NCBI GenBank assembly: GCA_028707655.1
Contig: JAQWAN010000065.1
Coordinates: 1-9,011 of the forward strand
Length of the DNA: 9,011 bases
Origin: Bacteroidaceae bacterium
Lineage (GTDB): Bacteria > Bacteroidota > Bacteroidia > Bacteroidales > Bacteroidaceae
Direction: 5' to 3'
The notes under the pieces were generated by a model. It searched no databases, was not told where the DNA came from, and worked only from the letters and a program-made list of their open reading frames with translations. Made by a program: the position numbers and the translations under genes. This document shows, in pieces, positions 1 through 6,097 of the stretch (positions are counted from its first letter, which is position 1; every line of letters starts with the position of its first letter).

Positions 1-142
1 GTTTTACTAATTCCGTATGGAGCCATAGTATCCAATCTACTTCTCTCTGATTCTTTATAAACAAGCACGCCTCTCTGAAGGATGGAGGAGAACAATAATT
101 GGCAAGAATATAGGATAGATGTGTTTTACATACCATTAAATG
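1..142. other. Stretch with no supported gene
   Basis: I see no supportable coding region, RNA or repeat here. It lies downstream of the minus-strand tRNA-Ala. A minus-strand ATG at 24-26 opens a frame that runs off the left edge after eight codons (MAPYGISK), too short to judge. There is no hairpin plus T-run that would end the tRNA transcript. Confidence 0.5.
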
Positions 143-216
143 TGGAGCATGCGAGACTCGAACTCGCCACCTTTAGACTGCCAGTCTAACGCTCTAGCCA
201 GATGAGCTAATGCCCC
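143..216 (-). tRNA. tRNA-Ala (anticodon GGC)
   Basis: Read on the minus strand, this folds as a complete cloverleaf. The 7-bp acceptor stem is GGGGCAT with ATGCTCC and includes a G3-U70 wobble pair, the classical identity signal for alanyl-tRNA synthetase. The anticodon stem TTAGA/TCTAA encloses the loop CTGGCAG, giving anticodon GGC, which reads GCC codons. The T arm carries the standard GTTCGAGTC loop region. The discriminator base is A at 143. CCA is not encoded, because the following bases read CAT, so the end must be added enzymatically. A Bacteroidota -7 box lies just upstream at 228-235. Confidence 0.96.
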
Positions 217-227
217 ATATTTAGGCG

Positions 228-235
228 CAAATATA
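228..235 (-). promoter_or_regulatory. -7 promoter box of the tRNA-Ala gene
   Basis: On the minus strand this reads TATATTTG, an exact match to the Bacteroidota -7 consensus TAnnTTTG. It would place the transcription start a few bases before the tRNA 5' end at 216, as expected for a tRNA gene. I see no good TTTG -33 box at 19-21 bases upstream. Confidence 0.65.
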
Positions 236-257
236 GAACTATTTTCATAAATACTCC

Positions 258-265
258 TATCTTTG
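258..265 (+). promoter_or_regulatory. -7 promoter box of the DUF4286-ruvC operon
   Basis: TATCTTTG matches TAnnTTTG exactly and lies 17 bases before the ATG at 283, so the leader should be only about ten bases long. The leader is A/T-rich with no Shine-Dalgarno, which is normal in this phylum. No convincing -33 box is visible. It is divergent from, and 22 bases away from, the tRNA promoter box. Confidence 0.6.
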
Positions 266-282
266 TAAAAAAAATAATTATT

Positions 283-588
283 ATGTTATTGTACAATACC
301 ACTTATCATGTAGACGCTTCAGAAGAGGAGCATTTTTTAATCTGGATAAATGAGGCCGTTCTGCCTGAGGTTATAGCAGAGGGACACCTTAAGAATCCTC
401 GTTTATTGCGAGTATTGAGTCATAAAGAACCCGATTCGGCTTGTTTTTCCCTACAATGGGAGGTAGAGAGTAGCTCGGTGTTGCACCAATGGCATCTCTC
501 CATGGGCATGAAACTAAATGAACAAATCGTTGCTATCTTTAAAGATAAAGTGATTGGTATTCCCACCTTAATGGAAATCCTTCGATGA
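283..588 (+). CDS. DUF4286 family protein
   Basis: A 101-residue soluble protein with no signal peptide or membrane segment. It is recognised from its N-terminal pattern MLLYNTTYHVD, followed by an acidic stretch, the WINEAVLPEV segment and a C-terminal half rich in hydrophobic/charged alternation (FSLQWEVESS). These are typical of the small DUF4286 family that sits beside ruvC in many Bacteroidota. The biochemical role is unknown. The start at 283 is supported by the promoter box just upstream and by the family's conserved MLLYN-type beginning. Its stop codon overlaps the ruvC start (ATGA at 585-588), so the two are probably translationally coupled. A link to Holliday-junction repair is inference from position only. 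Confidence 0.85.
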   Translation: MLLYNTTYHVDASEEEHFLIWINEAVLPEVIAEGHLKNPRLLRVLSHKEPDSACFSLQWEVESSSVLHQWHLSMGMKLNEQIVAIFKDKVIGIPTLMEILR

Positions 589-1172
589 ATAAAGGGATAG
601 AGAAAGAGCGCATCATATTGGGCATCGACCCCGGTACTGCCATTATGGGGTATGGGGTATTGCGTGTTTTGAATAATAAACCCGAGTTGTTAGCTATGGG
701 CGTTATTGATTTACGTAAATACACCGATCATTACCTTAAACTGGGACGTATCTTTACCCGTGTACAGGGTATTGTTGATTCTTATTTGCCCGATGAATTA
801 GCGATAGAGGCGCCTTTCTTTGGTAAAAATGTGCAGTCGATGCTGAAGCTAGGACGAGCACAAGGTGTGGCTATGGCAGCTGCTATGAGTCGCGATGTAC
901 CAATTACAGAATATGCACCTTTAAAAATTAAGATGGCCATTACGGGCAATGGAAAAGCTAGTAAAGAGCAGGTGGCCGATATGTTACAACGTATATTGCA
1001 TATCCCTAAGAGCAGTATGTTGCCACAGCTCGATGCTACCGATGCTTTAGGTGCTGCTTATTGTCATTTTCTACAATCCAATCGTATAGAAACAGGCGTT
1101 AATTATTCCAATTGGAAAGATTTTATTGCGAAAAACCCTGCTAAGGTTAGTAAATTAAAATTGAAAAAATAG
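585..1172 (+). CDS. ruvC: Crossover junction endodeoxyribonuclease RuvC
   Basis: RuvC is the Mg2+-dependent nuclease that, with RuvAB, resolves Holliday junctions by symmetric cuts during recombination repair. The 195-residue product has the RNase H-like fold signature. The four expected acidic catalytic residues are at D15 (LGIDPGT), E75 (AIEAPFFGKN), and D150 and D153 (QLDATDALGAAYCH). The segment around 81-100 (KNVQSMLKLGRAQGVA) is the conserved substrate-facing helix. It is somewhat longer than E. coli RuvC (173 residues), with a lysine-rich C-terminal tail. It overlaps the DUF4286 gene by ATGA and should share its promoter at 258-265. The gene looks intact. A tandem palindromic repeat array starts 25 bases after the stop. 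Confidence 0.97.
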   Translation: MNKGIEKERIILGIDPGTAIMGYGVLRVLNNKPELLAMGVIDLRKYTDHYLKLGRIFTRVQGIVDSYLPDELAIEAPFFGKNVQSMLKLGRAQGVAMAAAMSRDVPITEYAPLKIKMAITGNGKASKEQVADMLQRILHIPKSSMLPQLDATDALGAAYCHFLQSNRIETGVNYSNWKDFIAKNPAKVSKLKLKK

Positions 1173-1196
1173 CGGATTTAAGAGCAACCCTTTTAT

Positions 1197-1282
1197 CTGG
1201 TAGTCGTGACTACCAATACGGTTCACCGTGACTACCAATATGGTTCACCGTGACTACCAATATGGTTCACCGTGACTACCAG
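1197..1282 (+). repeat. 22-bp tandem array of imperfect palindromes
   Basis: About 3.5 contiguous copies with a 22-base period: 1204-1225, 1226-1247, 1248-1269, then a half copy to 1282. Copies two and three are identical, and copy one differs at two positions. Each unit is itself an imperfect palindrome. GTGA, a 2-base bulge and ACCA pair with TGGT and TCAC around a 3-base centre (hairpins at about 1206-1226, 1228-1248 and 1250-1270). The outer edges are also inverted: CTGGTAGTC at 1197-1205 is the exact complement of GACTACCAG at 1274-1282. The left arm could alternatively pair with any of the four GACTACCA copies. No T-run follows, so this is not a standard terminator. It lies between the ruvC stop and the peptidase promoter. 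Function unknown: mRNA 3' stabiliser, protein-binding array or length-variable repeat are all possible. Confidence 0.9.
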
Positions 1283-1326
1283 ATTAGTTTATAGCTGTTG
1301 CTTGGTTCGTTTATTCGTTCTTTCAC

Positions 1327-1357
1327 TTTGTTTAGATGCTTGTTTTATTTATCTTTG
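1327..1357 (+). promoter_or_regulatory. Near-consensus Bacteroidota promoter of the S9 peptidase
   Basis: A TTTG -33 box (1327-1330), a 19-base spacer and TATCTTTG (1350-1357) fit the primary sigma consensus TTTG-N19-21-TAnnTTTG. Transcription would start around 1364, giving a leader of about 70 bases before the ATG at 1434. This is the best-formed promoter in the window and suggests housekeeping-level transcription. Confidence 0.8.
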
Positions 1358-1364
1358 CTTATCG

Positions 1365-1396
1365 ATTCATTGGGGGCTAATAACCGCCCTATGAAT
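1365..1396 (+). promoter_or_regulatory. Leader stem-loop of the peptidase mRNA
   Basis: ATTCAT (1365-1370) pairs with ATGAAT (1391-1396), and the inner GGGC/GCCC bases can extend the stem around an A/T-rich loop. With the promoter at 1327-1357, the hairpin falls at the very 5' end of the transcript. A 5'-terminal stem could protect the mRNA. It is not followed by a T-run, so it is not an attenuator of the usual type. Confidence 0.45.
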
Positions 1397-1433
1397 GGTT
1401 TAACCTGAATGTAGGATTAACAGCTCACGCACT

Positions 1434-3989
1434 ATGAAAAAAAGATTTCTTTTGAGTTTACTAGTACTCTTTGCTAGTTCTTCTTTTGCACAGTCTGCAC
1501 CAGAAAATAAACAAATTGTTACCCATTATTTGGTTGCTTCTGCACAACCTGTTTCGTTACCCATTGTGATGGATAGTGTAAATATGCGTGGTAAAGCCTA
1601 TACCAACTCGTTTTTGCTTACCACCCCCTTCAATCTAGCTCTCTCTGCTAAACAGGGAAAAGTGGTTGCTACCGATAGTACAGGCCATCTCTCCCTCTCT
1701 CAACCCTCTGATGGGGTAGCTATACAGCTCGTTCGTATGCAACTGAAAGCGGACCGTTATACCAAGAGCTCCCTCTCTATTGTTTCTCCCTGCGCCCTAC
1801 AGGTGATGGTGAATCGCAAACAAGTGCAAACAAAGGAGGAGAGCCAAGATTCTATAACGGCTAAAAGTACCCTCCATGTACCCCTCACCTTGGAGCCCGA
1901 ACAGGTCTATACCATTGTTGTGAAGCTGTTACTCACTGCCGATACAAAAACAACGCCCTCCTTGACTTGTTCGCTCAGCCATAGCAACACAAAAGCGACC
2001 ATCGCTACCGATGCCACGATGAAGTCGCCCTATCGTTTATACAACACGGTTTATGGGTGTAGAGTAACTGCCGTATCCCTATCGAACGACGGCAAATATT
2101 TGCTCACCTCTTATGTCAATAAATACGATAAACAACATACCTATTCTTATACCACCTTAACGGATATGGCTAAAAAACGGGTGGTGTTAACCACTCCTTC
2201 CACTCGCCATTTGCAATGGATGCCCTTGTGCAATAAACTCTACTATGTAGCAACCGGTGCACATGGATACGATTTGATCACCTTGGACCCAGCCACCTTG
2301 CAAGAGGAGATTCTTGCCAAAGATATTCCTCAGAAAAATTTTAGATGGGGACCACAAGAGAGCTATCTGTATTTTGCTAAGACCGATTCTGCTGCAGCTG
2401 TAAAGGGCCCTCTTAAACGTTTAGTAAATAGAATGGACCGTTTGCCAGGTGCTCGTAAAGCCTCTTTCATTTGTCGCTATGCCTTGCGTACAGGAATAAC
2501 GGAGCAGTTAACCTATGGCTATCGTTCTACCTCCCTGTTGGATATACGTAGAGATGGACAGAAGCTCCTCTTTAGTGCTCGCCAAGCCCTCCCTACTCGG
2601 CGTCCCTTTAGCTTAAATTCGTTCTATGAATTAGACCTTACATCGGGTAGGGTAGATACACTAGTGCACAACGAGGCTTTTTGTGAATCGGCTTATTATG
2701 CGCCTAATGGTAAACAACTAGTGGTGCTAGGTGGGCCTGAAGCGTTTAATAACGTGGGACTAAATAGTGGCGACCATCCTATTGCTAATATGTTTGATAC
2801 GCAAGCCTTTATTCTAGATCTTTCTACCAAAAAGGTTACTCCTATCAGTCGCTCGTTTGACCCAACAGTTAGCTTTTTGCAGTGGAACAAGGGAGACAAT
2901 AATATCTATTTTCATTGCACTGATGGGAGTAGAAAAAAGATTTATCGCTACCTAACCAAGCAAAAAGAATGGCAATTGCTACCGATGGAAGAAGATTTAG
3001 TGCGGAGCTTTACGCTGGCAGATGAGGCGCCAGTGGCTGCTTTTACTGGGGTAGGGGTGAGCAATAGCACGCGTGCCTATTATTACGATATGCGTAAATT
3101 GCGCTCCACTCTTTTTGCCGATCCAATGGCTAGTACAATGGACAAGATAGTGCTAGGAAAAATAGAGGATTATAACTTTAAAACAGCAGATAGTACCACC
3201 ATTCATGGTTTCTTATGCTATCCTCCTAATTTTGATGCCAAGAAAAAATATCCGCTGCTTGTGTATTACTATGGCGGCACAACACCAACCGCCCGTTTTA
3301 TGGAGTTCTATTATGGGGCACAGCTCTTTGCCTCGCGCGGCTATATGGTCTATGTGGTTAATCCAAGTGGCGCCATTGGTTATGGTCAAGAATTTAGTGC
3401 TCGCCATGTCAATGCATGGGGCGATCGCACGGCCGATGAAATTATTGAAGGAACCAAACGCGTATGTGCCGACCACTCCTTTATCAATGCCAAACGGGTT
3501 GGCTGTCTTGGGGCCTCTTACGGCGGTTTTATGACGATGTATCTACAAACAAAAACCGATATTTTTGCCGCTGCCGTATCGCATGCTGGCATCAGTAACT
3601 TAGCCAGCTATTGGGGCGAAGGTTTTTGGGGTGTGGGATACAACAGTGTTGCCGCAGCAGATAGTTACCCTTGGACTAATCCTAAACTCTTTACACGTGG
3701 TGCTTTGTTTGAAGCCGATAAGATTCACACCCCACTGCTTATGTTGCATGGCACGGTAGATACCAATGTGCCGATGGGAGAGAGTATACAGCTCTACAAT
3801 GCTTTGCGTGTGTTGGATAGACCCGTTGAACTTATTCAGATAAAAGGAGAGAATCATCATGTGTTAGACTGGGATAAGCGCGTGTTATGGCACAACAGTA
3901 TCATGGCGTGGTTTGCACGTTGGCTGCAAGAGGATGCAACTTGGTGGGATGCCCTTTATCCCAAGGTGTATGTGATGGGGGAAGAATAG
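1434..3989 (+). CDS. Secreted S9 family (prolyl oligopeptidase/DPP-IV-like) serine peptidase
   Basis: An 851-residue exported peptidase that probably trims short peptides in the periplasm, as part of the amino-acid nutrition typical of this group. Residues 1-20 form a signal peptide (MKKRFLLSLLVLFASSSFAQ, Ala-type cleavage, no lipobox cysteine). Residues about 25-190 look like an extra beta-rich domain. About 200-560 is a beta-propeller-like region with WD-like repeats (for example DGKYLLTSY, DGQKLLFSAR, PNGKQLVVLGG). About 575-835 is the alpha/beta-hydrolase domain. The catalytic triad reads Ser695 in GASYGG, Asp776 in HGTVDTNVP and His808 in GENHH. YYYGG at 611-615 is the usual oxyanion-hole segment. 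The frame is intact and monocistronic, with its own promoter and a roughly 70-base leader. Exact specificity (post-proline dipeptidyl versus other) cannot be read from sequence alone. Confidence 0.93.
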   Translation: MKKRFLLSLLVLFASSSFAQSAPENKQIVTHYLVASAQPVSLPIVMDSVNMRGKAYTNSFLLTTPFNLALSAKQGKVVATDSTGHLSLSQPSDGVAIQLVRMQLKADRYTKSSLSIVSPCALQVMVNRKQVQTKEESQDSITAKSTLHVPLTLEPEQVYTIVVKLLLTADTKTTPSLTCSLSHSNTKATIATDATMKSPYRLYNTVYGCRVTAVSLSNDGKYLLTSYVNKYDKQHTYSYTTLTDMAKKRVVLTTPSTRHLQWMPLCNKLYYVATGAHGYDLITLDPATLQEEILAKDIPQKNFRWGPQESYLYFAKTDSAAAVKGPLKRLVNRMDRLPGARKASFICRYALRTGITEQLTYGYRSTSLLDIRRDGQKLLFSARQALPTRRPFSLNSFYELDLTSGRVDTLVHNEAFCESAYYAPNGKQLVVLGGPEAFNNVGLNSGDHPIANMFDTQAFILDLSTKKVTPISRSFDPTVSFLQWNKGDNNIYFHCTDGSRKKIYRYLTKQKEWQLLPMEEDLVRSFTLADEAPVAAFTGVGVSNSTRAYYYDMRKLRSTLFADPMASTMDKIVLGKIEDYNFKTADSTTIHGFLCYPPNFDAKKKYPLLVYYYGGTTPTARFMEFYYGAQLFASRGYMVYVVNPSGAIGYGQEFSARHVNAWGDRTADEIIEGTKRVCADHSFINAKRVGCLGASYGGFMTMYLQTKTDIFAAAVSHAGISNLASYWGEGFWGVGYNSVAAADSYPWTNPKLFTRGALFEADKIHTPLLMLHGTVDTNVPMGESIQLYNALRVLDRPVELIQIKGENHHVLDWDKRVLWHNSIMAWFARWLQEDATWWDALYPKVYVMGEE

Positions 3990-4021
3990 AAATAAGCAGC
4001 TAAATTAACCAATAAAAAGAG

Positions 4022-4029
4022 TATCTTTG
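4022..4029 (+). promoter_or_regulatory. -7 promoter box of the ECF sigma gene
   Basis: TATCTTTG is an exact TAnnTTTG match, 32 bases before the ATG at 4062. No clear TTTG -33 box is visible at the expected spacing. The spacing suggests the sigma gene is transcribed separately from the peptidase, whose stop is 32 bases upstream. Confidence 0.6.
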
Positions 4030-4061
4030 TTGCTCTTAATATTTGAAAAACACAAGCTAAA

Positions 4062-4622
4062 ATGAATGACTCTTCTTCCATAGAAAAAACGGATGAGCGA
4101 GATTTTGAACAACTCTTCGACACCTATTATGCCCCCTTTTATTTGTATGCTAAACGCTTTCTTGATGAGGAGGAGGTATGCCAAGATTTGGTGTCGGATG
4201 TTTTTGCCAATTTATGGCTTAAAAGAGAAGAGGTAGAGATTACTTCGCGTGTTATCTTAGGTTATCTAAAGACAGCTGTAAAAAACGCTTGTCTCAATCA
4301 TATTAAACACAACTGTTATATCCAAGATTACTCCTCCGCCTGTCAGCAGAAAACACCTATTTATGCCTCCTCTCCTGATGCTGTTTATAACCTAAAAGAG
4401 CTCTATGCTTTGCTCTATGCTTCTTTAGAGAAATTACCAGAGGAGCAACGACAGGTTTTTATAAAAAAAGTGTTTGAAGGAAAAAGTAGATCTGAGATAG
4501 CAGATGATCTGGATATCAGTGTGAAAACGGTGGATCGTTATAAGCAGAAAGCGATGGAACAGATTAGTAAAGAGTGTAAGGATTATCTACCTCTATTGTT
4601 GTCTTTTTTATTTTTTAAATAA
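4062..4622 (+). CDS. ECF-type RNA polymerase sigma-70 factor (Bacteroides expansion type)
   Basis: A 186-residue extracytoplasmic-function sigma factor that would redirect RNA polymerase to a specific promoter set. Region 2 spans about 14-80 (FEQLFDTYYAPFYLYAKRFL, then VCQDLVSDVFANLW, the usual core-binding and -10 recognition segments). Region 4 spans about 110-170 (LPEEQRQVFIKKVFEGKSRS, then the helix-turn-helix EIADDLDISVKTVDRYKQKA, recognising -35). The hydrophobic tail YLPLLLSFLFF at 175-185 is common in the Bacteroides-expanded sigma group. Such genes usually precede a FecR-like anti-sigma gene and a SusC/SusD pair. Here the downstream DNA is a decayed insertion element, so the sigma factor is an orphan within this window. 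It appears intact. Its regulon cannot be inferred. Confidence 0.93.
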   Translation: MNDSSSIEKTDERDFEQLFDTYYAPFYLYAKRFLDEEEVCQDLVSDVFANLWLKREEVEITSRVILGYLKTAVKNACLNHIKHNCYIQDYSSACQQKTPIYASSPDAVYNLKELYALLYASLEKLPEEQRQVFIKKVFEGKSRSEIADDLDISVKTVDRYKQKAMEQISKECKDYLPLLLSFLFFK

Positions 4623-4635
4623 CCATTTGTTTCTT

Positions 4636-4643
4636 TAGCTTTG
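4636..4643 (+). promoter_or_regulatory. Isolated TAnnTTTG box after the sigma gene
   Basis: TAGCTTTG matches the -7 consensus 14 bases after the sigma stop, with no clear -33 box. It points into the insertion-element relic, so no gene is obviously served. It may be chance in A/T-rich DNA, or the promoter of a downstream gene lost when the element arrived. Confidence 0.25.
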
Positions 4644-4673
4644 TAGGATTTTCTATTCATATTAATTCAATTA

Positions 4674-4720
4674 TTGCTGTTCGGTAAGACTTCTTTTTTA
4701 TATTAAAATTTGGCTGAACT
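4674..4720 (+). repeat. Left terminal inverted repeat of the IS30-type relic
   Basis: Starting TTGCTGTT, it matches the reverse complement of the right end. The outermost 8 bases are identical and about 19 of the first 26 agree. After a small gap there is a shared ATTAAAA and then GCTGAA. The degree of decay matches that of the gene between the repeats. Confidence 0.7.
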
Positions 4721-4755
4721 CCAAGATAGGGATTTATTTTTTTTATTTCTTTACA

Positions 4756-4783
4756 TAGTACATGTGCAAAAGCACATGTACTA
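4756..4783. repeat. Perfect 12-bp inverted repeat with AAAA loop
   Basis: The arm TAGTACATGTGC (4756-4767) is followed by AAAA and then its exact complement (4772-4783). No T-run follows in either direction, so it is not a canonical intrinsic terminator. It lies inside the IS relic, near its left end, just before the IS4-type fragment. Its perfection contrasts with the decay around it. Confidence 0.8.
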
Positions 4784-4821
4784 GCAGACAATCGAAAGAT
4801 GAGTGAATAAAAGGAGTACTA

Positions 4822-4985
4822 CTGGTTGTACAACTGACCTCGGTTGCTAAACATGATCACCAATTTTTAAAAGAAGTGAATCTGCCCAAAGACTCCACTC
4901 TTGCTAGGGGTAGGGCTTATATTAATTATGCACAATTTCAAAGGTTTACCGATGAAAAAATGTTCTATGTAACGAAAATGAAGAA
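4822..4985 (+). pseudogene. IS4-type transposase fragment
   Basis: The frame starting at 4822 reads VVQLTSVAKHDHQFLKEV, then LPKDSTLARGRAYINYAQF, then RFTDEKMFYVTKMKKN. This is the recognisable middle of IS4-type transposases common in Bacteroidota (usual pattern TSAAKHDH, then a D-x-AY-x-DY segment, then YVTKMKxN). Both aspartates expected near AYxDY are altered (GRAYINY), so even the catalytic site is damaged. There is no start codon in this frame (a stop occurs at 4804-4806) and no IS4-type sequence after about 4985. There the reading switches to the IS30 gene in another frame. It is a remnant of a second, unrelated element. Confidence 0.75.
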
Positions 4986-5894
4986 AAATCTAAAATATAT
5001 AGCAGAGCTATTGGTGTTTCTAGAAGCACTATAAGTAGGGAGCTGAAACGTAATTGTGATATGCGTAGTGGCAGGTATGTAAAGCCTTTAGCGGTACGCA
5101 AATCCGACGAAAGCAAACAGAATAAACGTCAGTTTCAACGTTTTAAAGAGTCTCTAAAGCGTAAGTTGAAGAGATTATTGAAAATAGATTTGGACTTTGA
5201 ACAGTTTGCAGATAGGTCTGAATTAGAGGGAAAAGAGATGGTCTCCCACAAGATGATTGACCAATGAATTTGGGAAGATAAAGCAGAAGTGGTGAGTTAT
5301 GTAAAAAGCTGCGCCGAGAAGGCAGCAAACACACAAAATATAGTTCAAAGAACGCTGGACGTGGATTTCCAATAGAGTGGATGTTGAGCAGCGACTAAAT
5401 CTAATGGAATAGAAAGGATCTTTTTGGTAATTTAGAGATAGATATAATAATAGTCCAGAACTATAAAGATGCGATTTTTACCATAAATGATAGAGTGACA
5501 AGTAGAGTTTGGATTTGTAAACTGTGTGGGAAAGAAGTTGCTCATTAGCAAAAAACTTCTGTACTACGTAAAGTTAAATATTTAATATATACGATTACGG
5601 CTGATAATGGAAAAGAATCTGCAAAGCTCGAGAAAACAGCAAAAAAATAGAATTAAATTTTTAATTTTGTAAATTGTACCATTCGTGGGAACGTGGAGAC
5701 AATGAAAATACTAACGGACTCATTAGTTAGTATATCCCAAAGGGTACGAGGCTTTAGTGAGATAACCGATAAACAGGTTAAATGAATTGAATAGAAACTA
5801 AATAATCGACCTCGTAAAAGGCTTGGGTACCTCACACCTAATGAGAAATTTAAACAAATTATTAACCAGAATTCAGTTGCATTTGCAGGTTGAA
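4985..5894 (+). pseudogene. IS30-family transposase, 5'-truncated and frameshifted
   Basis: Conserved IS30 blocks occur in order but in changing frames. The DNA-binding helix-turn-helix SRAIGVSRSTISRELKRN then RSGRY is at 5001-5075. MIDQ-stop-IWEDK is around 5256-5280, with TGA at 5265. SKNAGRGFP is near 5350-5375. EIDIIIVQNYKDAIFTIND starts at 5435 (first catalytic Asp codon 5441-5443). TADNGKE follows, with Asp codon 5603-5605. SWERGDNENTNGLI has its catalytic Glu codon at 5689-5691. KLNNRPRKRLGYLTPNEKF ends near 5855, and the gene stops at 5892-5894 inside the right inverted repeat. At least three frame changes and several stops (for example 5783-5785 and 5792-5794) show it is dead. The first 20-25 residues are missing, replaced by the IS4-type fragment. 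Confidence 0.87.
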
Positions 5895-5935
5895 TTCAGC
5901 TTTTAATAAAAAAAGGTTGTGTTAATAAACAGCAA
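5890..5935 (-). repeat. Right terminal inverted repeat of the IS30-type relic
   Basis: It ends AACAGCAA at 5928-5935, the exact complement of the left end's TTGCTGTT. The internal part, TTGAATTCAGC followed by an A-rich tract, mirrors the left repeat's T-rich tract and GCTGAA. The transposase stop codon lies inside it, as is usual for compact IS elements. Confidence 0.7.
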
Positions 5936-6080
5936 GAGCTATTTCTTCCAAATTATGGATGGTAATATGTAGTGTAACCCTGAGTCCTTTCTCAGAAGAG
6001 ATAAAGTTGGTAGTGTCGTCATTTTTCTTGAAAAAGATAAAAAACCGTGTTCGATGAATCGATAAGTGAGGAGGTTTTGT

Positions 6081-6088
6081 TACCTTTG
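6081..6088 (+). promoter_or_regulatory. Candidate -7 box of the amino-sugar operon
   Basis: TACCTTTG matches TAnnTTTG and lies 48 bases before the ATG at 6137. Transcription would begin near 6095. This position argues that the in-frame ATG at 6047 is not the real start of the first gene. No clear -33 box is seen, and a promoter farther upstream is possible. Confidence 0.5.
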
Positions 6089-6097
6089 TACTATCCG

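Larger units (their letters stand above)
4674..5935 (+). mobile_element. Decayed IS30-family insertion element containing an IS4-type fragment
   Basis: A relic of about 1.26 kb bounded by imperfect terminal inverted repeats at 4674-4720 and 5890-5935. The right and central parts encode an IS30-type transposase broken by frameshifts and stops. Between the left end and that gene lie a 12-bp perfect hairpin and a fragment of an IS4-type transposase. The start of the IS30 gene is missing. No clear target-site duplication is visible beside the repeats (TTA on the left, GAG on the right), consistent with age or rearrangement. The 111 bases from 5936 to the next gene's region hold nothing I recognise. 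The element fills most of the otherwise gene-free stretch 4623-6046. It is non-autonomous as it stands. Confidence 0.8.

Noticed and set aside
1..26. Start of a minus-strand gene (ATG at 24-26)
   Set aside because: Only eight codons fit in the window, and there is no recognisable protein start or clear -7 box in front of it.
1197..1282. CRISPR array
   Set aside because: The units are contiguous with no spacers and are shorter than CRISPR repeats. There are no cas genes nearby.
1197..1282. Intrinsic terminator of ruvC
   Set aside because: Hairpins are possible but no T-run follows any of them. Rho-dependent or other ending cannot be excluded.
3205..3534. Overlapping plus-strand frame of 109 codons inside the peptidase gene
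   Set aside because: It lies within the hydrolase domain of an intact, clearly coding frame, and its translation shows no family features.
4756..4783. Bidirectional terminator after the sigma gene
   Set aside because: The stem is perfect but neither side has a downstream T-run in the transcribed sense. It is also 134 bases past the sigma stop and inside the IS.
5061..5267. Small frame of 68 codons that could be taken as a separate gene
   Set aside because: It is one in-frame piece of the broken IS30 transposase. It starts inside the DNA-binding region (RSGRY) and ends at an internal stop before IWEDK.
5653..5835. Minus-strand frame of 60 codons in the IS relic
   Set aside because: The plus strand here carries recognisable IS30 C-terminal blocks, and the minus frame has no protein features.
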